NCBI RefSeq assembly: GCF_003952465.1
Contig: NZ_CP034448.1
Coordinates: forward strand, 1,674,001 to 1,738,000
Direction of reading: 5' to 3'
DNA from: Mesorhizobium sp. M1B.F.Ca.ET.045.04.1.1
GTDB taxonomy: Bacteria > Pseudomonadota > Alphaproteobacteria > Rhizobiales > Rhizobiaceae
Length of the DNA: 64,000 bases
Shown one piece after another: positions 1-7,552 of the stretch (positions are counted from its first letter, which is position 1; every line of letters starts with the position of its first letter). Below the pieces are notes generated by a model. That model had not been told where the DNA came from and made no database searches. It worked only from the letters and a program-made list of their open reading frames with translations. The translations under genes were made by a program, and so were the position numbers.

Positions 1-57
1 GAAGGTCATCGCCTCTTCCGCCCGGCCTTCGAACATCAGGAACGGCGTTACTTTCAC
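1..57 (-). CDS. VOC/PhnB-like protein, N-terminal fragment
   Basis: Only the first 19 codons lie in the window; the rest runs off the left edge. A GTG start at 57-55 sits six bases after a perfect AAGGAGG ribosome-binding site. The peptide begins VKVTPFLMFEGRAEEAM, which resembles the opening beta strand of PhnB/3-demethylubiquinone-methyltransferase-like VOC proteins (glyoxalase fold). It follows the SRPBCC gene by about 30 bases in the same direction, so the two probably form an operon. The family call rests on 19 residues and is an inference. Confidence 0.55.
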   Translation of the reverse strand, partial: MKVTPFLMFEGRAEEAMTF

Positions 58-86
58 GAGCGGCCTCCTTTGCTCTGATGTTGGGC

Positions 87-569
87 TCAGATATTGGTCT
101 CGTTCGCCGGCTCGCCCCGCAGCTCGCTGCGATAATAGCCGTCGCGCAGGTTGATGCCGTATTCAAGATAGGCCTTCATGCAGGCCAGCATCTGCGACCA
201 GCCCTCGCAATTGAGGTAGGATTTCTTCAGTCCGGCCTCGCCTTCGCGCCAGCCCTCCTCGGCGATGGTGACGAAGGTGCCGCCGTCATCCAATGGCTCG
301 AAATTCATCTCGATGCGGGTCTTGTAGGCCGGCTTGCCCTCGGCGTCGGTCGCGTCCCAGCGCAGCACGATGCGCTTGTCCTTCGTCACCTCGTCGACCT
401 CGACCGGCACGGTCTTCCACCAGGTGACGGTTGTGCCGGCGACCAGTGGGGCGGAGGCGCCGCCGATGGTGGTGAAATAGCCGCTGAGCTTCGTCGGATT
501 GACCACCGCGTCGAAGACATCGGTGACCGGTTTGCCGATGCGTCCGGAAATTCTGAATCCAAGAGACAT
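87..569 (-). CDS. SRPBCC (AHSA1-like) domain protein
   Basis: This is a 160-residue protein of the START/Bet v1-like fold, Aha1 C-terminal (AHSA1) type. It opens with a strand followed by GKPVTDVFDAVVNPTKLSGY, contains the usual 'G-T-V-T-W' and 'I-E-M-N-F-E' strands, and ends with a helix (GWSQMLACMKAYLEYG). Such proteins bind small hydrophobic ligands and are often paired with an ArsR regulator, as here. The ATG at 569 is preferred because GGAAGGAG lies eight bases upstream; a GTG at 575 is too close to that site. It is divergent from the ArsR gene, which probably represses it. The ligand is unknown. Confidence 0.85.
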   Translation of the reverse strand: MSLGFRISGRIGKPVTDVFDAVVNPTKLSGYFTTIGGASAPLVAGTTVTWWKTVPVEVDEVTKDKRIVLRWDATDAEGKPAYKTRIEMNFEPLDDGGTFVTIAEEGWREGEAGLKKSYLNCEGWSQMLACMKAYLEYGINLRDGYYRSELRGEPANETNI

Positions 570-602
570 ATCCACAGCTCCTTCCTTGATCGTCTAAACG
601 AT

Positions 603-622
603 ATGTTATAGAAATATAACAT
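603..622. promoter_or_regulatory. Palindromic operator overlapping the arsR-type start codon
   Basis: ATGTTATA (603-610) and TATAACAT (615-622) are a perfect 8-bp inverted repeat with a GAAA spacer. AT-rich dyads of this form are typical ArsR/SmtB-family operators. The site lies between the divergent SRPBCC and ArsR genes, and its right arm includes the first two bases of the ArsR start codon. Binding would plausibly repress both directions; this is inferred, not shown. Confidence 0.7.
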
Positions 623-944
623 GTCAAGTCAAACCACGGACGACCATGTTTTCAAGGCCTTGGCGCATCCGCGCCGGCGCGAGCTGCTGGACCGGCTGAA
701 AGATCAGCCGCAGACTACGGGCGCGCTCTGCGAGGCTTTCCCCGACATGGACCGCTGCACGGTGATGATGCACCTCAAGGTGCTCGAAGAGGCCGATCTG
801 GTCGTGGCGCGGCGCGAGGGGCGCGAACGCTGGAACCATCTCAACGCTTTGCCGATAAGGCAGATCCACGACCGCTGGATCAGCCAGTATGCCGGCCACG
901 CGATCAGTATCCTCGACCGGCTCAAGTCGGATCTGGAGGGCTGA
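621..944 (+). CDS. ArsR-family transcriptional regulator
   Basis: This is a 107-residue winged-helix repressor. FKALAHPRRRELLDRL is the first DNA-binding helix region, CTVMMHLKVLEEADLV the recognition helix, and VARREGRERWNHLN the wing. No metal-binding ELCVCD motif is visible, so it belongs to the non-metal subset that accompanies SRPBCC proteins. The ATG at 621 has no Shine-Dalgarno sequence upstream and lies in the arm of the palindromic operator. That suggests either a leaderless transcript or a misplaced start, but no later in-frame ATG or GTG precedes the conserved domain. It probably autorepresses and controls the divergent SRPBCC-VOC pair. Confidence 0.88.
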   Translation: MSSQTTDDHVFKALAHPRRRELLDRLKDQPQTTGALCEAFPDMDRCTVMMHLKVLEEADLVVARREGRERWNHLNALPIRQIHDRWISQYAGHAISILDRLKSDLEG

Positions 945-1094
945 CGCACTCCGCCGGGATGGCCAGCTCGGCGTCGCGACCGGTGAAACGGCGCGGCTGG
1001 ACGAATTGAGCCGATTTATCTATAAGCCGGCCATTCCGACAGAGACGCCGCATGCCTTCGCGGGCATGCTTGCAGCGTTCTGAAATTTGAATTC

Positions 1095-1139
1095 GAGCAT
1101 TTGCCGATGCCGGGTGATCGCTCCTGGCCGAAAATGCTC
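1095..1139. repeat. Intergenic palindromic repeat upstream of yebC
   Basis: GAGCATTT (1095-1102) pairs with AAATGCTC (1132-1139) around a GC-rich centre, in the 218-base gap before yebC. The outer sequence 'agagcatttt' resembles short extragenic palindromes common in rhizobial genomes. It would sit in the yebC leader if transcription starts upstream of it. Apart from this repeat I see nothing defined in the 945-1162 gap. Confidence 0.55.
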
Positions 1140-1162
1140 TAGCCGAACACGACAGGGGTGCC

Positions 1163-1912
1163 ATGGCTGGCCATTCACAGTTCAAGAACATCATGCACCG
1201 CAAGGGCCGCCAGGACGCGGTGCGGTCGAAAATGTTTTCCAAGCTGGCGCGCGAAATCACCGTCGCCGCCAAGACCGGCACGCCGGACCCGGCGATGAAC
1301 CCGCGGCTGCGCCTTGCCGTGCAGAACGCCAAGGCGGTGTCGATGCCGAAGGACAACATCCAGCGCGCCATCAACAAGGCTTCTGCCGGCGACGGGGAAA
1401 ACTACGAGGCCGTGCGCTACGAGGGCTACGGTCCAGGTGGCGTGGCGCTGATCGTCGAGGCGTTGACCGACAACCGCAACCGCTCCGCGTCCAATGTGCG
1501 CGCCGCCTTCACCAAGGCCGGCGGGGCGCTCGGCGAAACCGGCTCGGTGTCCTTCATGTGGGACCGCATCGGCGAGATCTACTATCCGGCCGCTGCCGGC
1601 AGCGCCGACAAGGTCATGGAAGCGGCGATCGAGGCCGGCGCCGACGACGTCGAGTCGGACGAGGAAGGCCACACCATCTATTGCAGCTTCGAAAATCTCG
1701 GCGAAGTGTCGAAGTTGTTGGAAGCTGCGCTCGGCGAGGCGGAATCGGTGAAGCCGATCTGGCGGCCGCAGAACAACGTCCCGGTTGACGAAGAGCGGGC
1801 GCAATCGCTGATGAAGCTGGTCGCCACCCTCGAGGACGATGACGACGTGCAAAGCGTCTACGCCAATTTCGAGGTCGACGACGAGACGATGGCCAAGCTC
1901 AGCGCTGCCTGA
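1163..1912 (+). CDS. yebC: YebC/PmpR-family protein (TACO1 family)
   Basis: This is a 249-residue member of the YebC/TACO1 family, full length. The signature start [19 protein letters not shown] is intact, followed by [13 protein letters not shown] and the [20 protein letters not shown] core, and the acidic C-terminal domain ending [12 protein letters not shown]. Members have been described both as DNA-binding regulators and, for YebC2/TACO1, as translation factors that help ribosomes through polyproline stretches; the sequence does not decide between these. In many alphaproteobacteria yebC lies close to ruvC. Here it is separated from ruvC by about 22 kb. Confidence 0.95.
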   Translation: MAGHSQFKNIMHRKGRQDAVRSKMFSKLAREITVAAKTGTPDPAMNPRLRLAVQNAKAVSMPKDNIQRAINKASAGDGENYEAVRYEGYGPGGVALIVEALTDNRNRSASNVRAAFTKAGGALGETGSVSFMWDRIGEIYYPAAAGSADKVMEAAIEAGADDVESDEEGHTIYCSFENLGEVSKLLEAALGEAESVKPIWRPQNNVPVDEERAQSLMKLVATLEDDDDVQSVYANFEVDDETMAKLSAA

Positions 1913-1930
1913 TCGGCCGCGGGATCCGAC

Positions 1931-2239
1931 ATGAGCGAGAAACCGCTTCCGGCCATCCGCATCACCTACTGCACGCAATGCCTGTGGCTCCTGCGTGCCG
2001 GCTGGATGGCGCAGGAATTGCTCTCGACCTTCGGCACCGATCTCGGCGAAGTGACGCTGGTGCCGGGCACTGGCGGCATCTTCACCATTTCCTGCAACGA
2101 TCAGCTTATCTGGGAGCGCAAGCGCGACGGCGGCTTTCCGGATGCGGCAAAGCTCAAGCAGCTGGTCCGCGACGTCATCGACCCGGAGCGCGATCTGGGG
2201 CATGCGGACCGCAAGACGCACAAGAAAGACCCCGCCTGA
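1931..2239 (+). CDS. SelT/SelW/SelH (Rdx) family redox protein
   Basis: This is a 102-residue thioredoxin-fold protein of the Rdx family. The redox motif CTQC (residues 15-18) replaces the CxxU of selenoprotein W, so it is a cysteine homologue and needs no selenocysteine. The following segment, with 'LLSTFGTDLGEVTLVPGTGGIF' split across strand and turn, and 'WERKRDGGFPDAAKLKQLVRD', is typical of the family. It starts 18 bases after yebC and is probably co-transcribed. The IS3-family element is inserted exactly at its TGA stop codon, and the target duplication keeps the codon intact, so the protein should be unchanged. Confidence 0.87.
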   Translation: MSEKPLPAIRITYCTQCLWLLRAGWMAQELLSTFGTDLGEVTLVPGTGGIFTISCNDQLIWERKRDGGFPDAAKLKQLVRDVIDPERDLGHADRKTHKKDPA

Positions 2240-2247
2240 GTGAACTG

Positions 2248-2282
2248 ACCCCCGAAAGTTGGACACAACCTTCGGGGGTTTT
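2248..2282 (+). terminator. Hairpin plus T-run at the IS left end
   Basis: A2248-A2256 (ACCCCCGAA) pairs perfectly with T2271-T2279. The 14-base loop folds further, with GTTG 2258-2261 against CAAC 2266-2269, and the hairpin is followed by TTTT. The structure ends just before the OrfA ATG at 2285. It looks like an intrinsic terminator that could stop read-through from the yebC operon, and it also buries the G-rich stretch before the ATG that might act as ribosome-binding site. Confidence 0.6.
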
Positions 2283-2284
2283 GC

Positions 2285-2806
2285 ATGTCCAAACACAGTG
2301 CGCGTTTCAAGCGCTCGGTTGTCGATAGCTATTTGTGCGGGGATGAAAGCTACGCGAGTGCGGCGTCTAAGCGTGGAGTTGACGCGGCGACTGTGCGCAA
2401 GTGGGTTGCTTTGTACCAGGCGCATGGCGATGCCGGGCTGTCGCGGAAGTACGGTCGTTACGATGTGGCGTTCAAGCTGTCGGTGCTCGAGCGGATGTGG
2501 AAGGACGGTCTGTCGCATCGCCAGACGGCGACGCTGTTCAATATCCGCAATTCCGGTTGCCTGACGGGCTGGGAGAAGCACTATCATGCGGGTGGGATAG
2601 AGGCGCTCGGCCCCCGCCCCAGAGGACGACCCATGTCAAAGCCGCCGGCCCCTGCGGTGCCTGTTGCAGCCAGTGACGAGGCCAAAAGCCGCGAAGAATT
2701 GCTGGCCGAGTTGAAGCAGTTGCGGATGGAGAACGCCTACCTAAAAAAACTGAGGGCCTTAACGCAGGAACATGCGCCCAAAAAGCGCAAGCCGTCCAAG
2801 CGTTAA
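2285..2806 (+). CDS. IS3-family transposase OrfA
   Basis: This is the 173-residue OrfA of the IS150-group element. It has two helix-turn-helix segments (YASAASKRGVDAATVRKWV near residue 25, and HRQTATLFNI near residue 78) that recognise the terminal repeats. A C-terminal leucine-zipper-like helix (LLAELKQLRMENAYLKKL) is involved in multimerisation in this family. The run of seven A at 2743-2749, read as A-AAA-AAA in this frame, is a classical -1 frameshift site that sends part of the ribosomes into OrfB. OrfA alone normally acts as a regulator of transposition. Confidence 0.92.
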   Translation: MSKHSARFKRSVVDSYLCGDESYASAASKRGVDAATVRKWVALYQAHGDAGLSRKYGRYDVAFKLSVLERMWKDGLSHRQTATLFNIRNSGCLTGWEKHYHAGGIEALGPRPRGRPMSKPPAPAVPVAASDEAKSREELLAELKQLRMENAYLKKLRALTQEHAPKKRKPSKR

Positions 2807-3639
2807 GGCCGTTTTATCCGCTTAAGGGCCTGCTCGACCTGGCGAAGCTGCCGCGCAGCACGTTCTATTACAGGCAAAAGGCGGCCTCGCGCCCGGACCG
2901 TCATGCGGCGCTGAAGGAGGCGATCAAGGCCATCTTCGACAGCCACAAGGGCCGCTATGGCTATCGCCGGGTGACCGCGCAACTGCGCCAGTTGGGCCAA
3001 TGCGTCAACCACAAGACCGTCCAGAGCCTGATGGCCGGGATGGGATTGAAGTCACTGGTCAGGCCGAAGAAGTATCGTTCCTACAGGGGCGAGATCGGGC
3101 GGACCGCTCCCGATCTCTTGCAGCGCAAGTTCGGCGCCGACCGCGCCAACCGCAAATGGGTGACCGACGTGACGGAGTTCAGCGTGGCCGGCGACAAGCT
3201 CTACCTGTCTCCCATCATGGATCTCTACAATGGCGAGATCGTCGCCTTCGAGACGGCGCGCCGGTCGCGCTTCAAACTGGTGGACAACATGCTGACCAAA
3301 GCCTTCGCCCGGCTCAACGAGGACGAGCGGCCGATCCTGCATTCCGATCAGGGATGGCAATACCAGATGTCGGCATTCCAGCGCAGGCTGGAGGCCAGAG
3401 GCCTTGCACAGAGCATGTCACGCAAAGGCAATTGCCTCGACAACGCACCGATGGAGAGCTTCTTCGCCACACTCAAGTCCGAGCTCTTCCATCCGGAAAG
3501 GTTCGACACTGTCCAAAGCCTCGATACGGCCATCAAGGGCTACATCGACTATTACAACCACCGCCGCATCAAACTGAAACTGAAAGGGCTGGCCCCTGTG
3601 CAATACAGGACCCAGCCCTTAAATCTACCAGCTCAATGA
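2749..3639 (+). CDS. IS3-family transposase OrfB (made as OrfAB by -1 frameshift)
   Basis: The -1 frame is open from the slippery site to 3639 (296 codons). It has no plausible start codon of its own before the conserved region, so expression as a fused OrfAB of about 451 residues is likely. It contains the HTH_21 region (SHKGRYGYRRVTAQLRQLG) and an rve integrase core. The DDE triad is visible as D in VTDVTEF, D in LHSDQGW and E in APMESFFATLK, and the terminal YYNHRRIKLKLKGLAPVQY segment is typical of the family. Nothing is truncated. Confidence 0.92.
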   Translation, partial: TEGLNAGTCAQKAQAVQALRPFYPLKGLLDLAKLPRSTFYYRQKAASRPDRHAALKEAIKAIFDSHKGRYGYRRVTAQLRQLGQCVNHKTVQSLMAGMGLKSLVRPKKYRSYRGEIGRTAPDLLQRKFGADRANRKWVTDVTEFSVAGDKLYLSPIMDLYNGEIVAFETARRSRFKLVDNMLTKAFARLNEDERPILHSDQGWQYQMSAFQRRLEARGLAQSMSRKGNCLDNAPMESFFATLKSELFHPERFDTVQSLDTAIKGYIDYYNHRRIKLKLKGLAPVQYRTQPLNLPAQ

Positions 3640-3700
3640 ACCGTCCAACTTTACGGGGTCAGTTCAGAGGCGAGGTCTTTTGCATTGCGGCTGCATATTC

Positions 3701-4177
3701 TCAGATCAATGCCATGATGAAGCACGCCATCGCCACGATGGCGGTGACGGTGCGGACGTGATTCCACATCACCCACTGGCTCAGATGGTTCGCCCACACG
3801 GCGGCGCCGTTGGCGCTCGCAGGATCAACGGCGGCGAGTGCGTCGTTGAGCGGCACGTTGAAGACCATGGTCACGATCGGATTGCCGATGAAATAGATCA
3901 CGGCGCCGGCAAGCAGCCAGTATGAGCCTGACTGGCTCCAGCCAAGAAGAACGGCGGCAATCAGCACTAGGCAGATGAGGCCGGTGCCGAAAAGAGCGGT
4001 CATGAAGGTTGGAGTAATCACCGTTACATTGATCGAATTCATCGCGGCGATGCCGCTTGGGACGGGCAGCCGGGCAAGGGCCGCCATGACGAAGTTCGAG
4101 AAGGCGAAGAAGACGCCGCCAACGACGCCAGAGCCGATCGCGGCGATGAAGGTGAGGGTGGGAAGAAGTTTCATCAT
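3701..4177 (-). CDS. DUF1772 (anthrone oxygenase-like) membrane protein
   Basis: This is a 158-residue integral membrane protein with four predicted transmembrane helices (LLPTLTFIAAIGSGVVGGVFFAFS; FMTALFGTGLICLVLIAAVLLG; YWLLAGAVIYFIGN; TVTAIVAMACFIMALI) and a conserved N-V-P-x-N-D-A-L motif between helices 3 and 4. This pattern fits DUF1772. The start at 4177 follows GGAG with eight bases spacing; upstream in-frame codons give a low-complexity extension and are rejected. It is divergent from a TetR regulator, which probably controls it. No enzymatic function can be assigned. Confidence 0.88.
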   Translation of the reverse strand: MMKLLPTLTFIAAIGSGVVGGVFFAFSNFVMAALARLPVPSGIAAMNSINVTVITPTFMTALFGTGLICLVLIAAVLLGWSQSGSYWLLAGAVIYFIGNPIVTMVFNVPLNDALAAVDPASANGAAVWANHLSQWVMWNHVRTVTAIVAMACFIMALI

Positions 4178-4232
4178 GTCGGTTGCTCCAGATTTGCCGC
4201 GGGCGATGCCCGGGTAAAAATATGAGAAATCC

Positions 4233-4251
4233 TCACATTTGCAAAATGTGA
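4233..4251. promoter_or_regulatory. Inverted repeat, likely TetR operator
   Basis: TCACATTT (4233-4240) and AAATGTGA (4244-4251) form a perfect 8-bp dyad with a GCA spacer, in the 130-base gap between the divergent DUF1772 and TetR genes. Its length and symmetry suit a TetR-family dimer. A second weaker dyad, CTCG...CGAG, lies at 4258-4272. The assignment is by position and symmetry only. Confidence 0.6.
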
Positions 4252-4307
4252 TAAACCCTCGTATTTTGCGAGTCAAGCCAGTTTTCGAAAAATCGCCCTG
4301 AGAGAGC

Positions 4308-4949
4308 ATGGAAGACAAATCCGCCGGGAGGACCGACCAGGCCTCTGTTGCTTCGCCGCGGCGGGCGCCGACGCAGCAACGCAGCCGCGAGCGGGTCGAG
4401 CGCATGCTTGCCGCCGCCTCCGCGCTGATTGCCGAGCAGGGCAGCGACGCCATGCGCATGGGCGAGGTGGCGGAGAGGGCAGGGGTGTCGATCGGCTCGC
4501 TCTACCAATTCTTCCCGGACAAGCGGGCAATCGTCTGGGCGCTGGCCGAGCGCCACACCGCCGAAAGCCAGGCCTGCATTGCCTCAGCGCTGAAGGATGT
4601 CAGCGACGCCGAAGGTCTGAAGCGGGCGTTTTCGGAACTGGTCGATATCTACTACCGGCTGTTCCTGGCCGAGCCGGTGATGCGCGACATCTGGTCGGGC
4701 ACGCAGGCAGACAAGGCGCTGCGCGAGCTGGAACTTGCCGACAGCCGGGCCAATGCCGAATTCCTGGTCGCGGTGCTGAAGCGGCTCCGCCCCGGCGCCG
4801 ACGCGATCGCGTTGGAGACGACGGCGTTCCTCGTCTGGCAGATGGGCGAGACCGCCATGCGGCTGGCGATCTCCGTCGACCGGGAAGAGGGCGACAGGCT
4901 GGTCGCGGCTTACAAGCGAATGGCGCTGAGGGAGCTGGTGGGGGAGTAG
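4308..4949 (+). CDS. TetR/AcrR-family transcriptional regulator
   Basis: This is a 213-residue regulator. An unstructured N-terminal tail is followed by the TetR helix-turn-helix (SRERVERMLAAASALIAEQG, then MRMGEVAERAGVSIGSLYQFF with recognition helix and FPDKRAIVWAL). The C-terminal 130 residues are an all-helical ligand-binding domain. The ligand is not predictable. The gene is divergent from the DUF1772 membrane protein, with a dyad in the shared intergenic region, so it probably represses that gene and itself. Confidence 0.92.
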   Translation: MEDKSAGRTDQASVASPRRAPTQQRSRERVERMLAAASALIAEQGSDAMRMGEVAERAGVSIGSLYQFFPDKRAIVWALAERHTAESQACIASALKDVSDAEGLKRAFSELVDIYYRLFLAEPVMRDIWSGTQADKALRELELADSRANAEFLVAVLKRLRPGADAIALETTAFLVWQMGETAMRLAISVDREEGDRLVAAYKRMALRELVGE

Positions 4950-5008
4950 AAACGACCCGACCTCGGCGCTTCCTGCAGGTTGACAGTTAGCGAAACCACC
5001 GGCGACAG

Positions 5009-5208
5009 CGTCCCTCTCCCCGTCACTATCCGGGGAGAGGATGCCGGCAGGCAGGTGAGGGGCAGCGCGGGCCTAAGATATTGGCACCAGTTTTAATAAT
5101 ACACTGTCGCCGAATTTCTTCCGCCTCAGCCAGCCAGTCGTCGACGCTGGCGCTGCCCCTCATCCGCCTGCCGGCACCTTCTCCCCGTATAGAGACGGGG
5201 AGAAGGGA
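5009..5208. repeat. Long imperfect inverted repeat (rhizobial intergenic element)
   Basis: The arm 5009-5068 (CCTCTCCCC...GGGGCAGCGC) is repeated in inverted orientation at 5150-5208 (GCGCTGCCCC...GGGGAGAAGGG) with a handful of mismatches, around an 80-base AT-richer centre. Each arm also contains its own small hairpin (CTCCCCG/CGGGGAG). It fills most of the 4950-5221 gap between the TetR gene and the rpmE terminator. It has no coding capacity and resembles the mosaic palindromic elements scattered through rhizobial genomes. Confidence 0.75.
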
Positions 5209-5221
5209 GCACTGACCAACA

Positions 5222-5248
5222 AAAAACCCGCCACGAGGGCGGGTTTTT
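5222..5248 (-). terminator. Intrinsic terminator after rpmE
   Basis: AAAAACCCGCC (5222-5232) pairs with GGCGGGTTTTT (5238-5248) around a five-base loop. It lies 25 bases beyond the rpmE stop codon and has A/T runs on both sides, so it could work in either direction. Confidence 0.88.
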
Positions 5249-5273
5249 GATCTGCGACAAAGCAGAGAAGGGC

Positions 5274-5495
5274 TTAAAGGCCGAAACCTTCGAAACGCTT
5301 CTTGAACTTCGACAGGCGGCCGCCGCGGTCGAGCAGGGTCTGCTGGCCGCCGGTCCAGGCCGGGTGGGTGGTCGGGTCGATGTCGAGGTTCATCGTGTCG
5401 CCTTCCTTGCCCCAGGTCGAACGGGTCAGGTATTCGGTGCCGTCGGTCATGACGACCTTGATGGTGTGGTAGTCGGGATGGATATCGGCCTTCAT
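5274..5495 (-). CDS. rpmE: 50S ribosomal protein L31
   Basis: This is a 73-residue L31 of the large ribosomal subunit. [42 protein letters not shown] and the basic tail SKFKKRF are all as expected. It has no cysteine, so it lacks the CxxC zinc site found in L31 of many other bacteria and belongs to the zinc-independent form common in alphaproteobacteria. It is monocistronic, with a strong terminator immediately downstream and a divergent ABC exporter upstream. Confidence 0.97.
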   Translation of the reverse strand: MKADIHPDYHTIKVVMTDGTEYLTRSTWGKEGDTMNLDIDPTTHPAWTGGQQTLLDRGGRLSKFKKRFEGFGL

Positions 5496-5700
5496 TGTCT
5501 TATTTCCTGGCTTGCCGGCGCCGTGACGGGCCCATGGCCTGCGTCGATGCGCCCCTTTTTAAAACTCGAAGCCGCAGCTAATGAAAAGCCACGGCTTCTA
5601 AAACGGTCGGCGAGCCTATACATCAGCCGGAATTGAATCACAAGGCCGCGGCAAGCGCATATTGAAGCGCGTTACCGGCAAGCGGCCAGAGGAAACGCTC

Positions 5701-7503
<1,803 letters not shown>

Positions 7504-7552
7504 AAACGTCCGGGGCCGCGCGTCCCGGGCAGGCAAGTATCGCGTCGCGTGG

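Larger units (their letters stand above)
2241..3666 (+). mobile_element. IS3-family insertion sequence (IS150 group), intact
   Basis: This element of 1426 bp carries 24-bp terminal inverted repeats, beginning TGAACTGACCCC at each end and ending AAAGTTGGAC, with two mismatches (2241-2264 and 3643-3666). A 3-bp target duplication GAG flanks it (2238-2240 and 3667-3669), as expected for IS3-family transposition. Inside are a helix-turn-helix OrfA and a DDE OrfB joined by a slippery A7 run. Both frames are open and the catalytic residues are present, so the copy looks potentially active and fairly recent. Confidence 0.95.

Noticed and set aside
1931..2239. Selenoprotein W with in-frame UGA
   Set aside because: The redox motif is CTQC, both cysteines, and there is no internal TGA. 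No SECIS-like structure is needed.
4178..4459. N-terminal extension of the DUF1772 protein
   Set aside because: The extra residues are Arg/Ser/Ala-rich, overlap the divergent TetR gene and operator, and precede a good ribosome-binding site and hydrophobic start at 4177.
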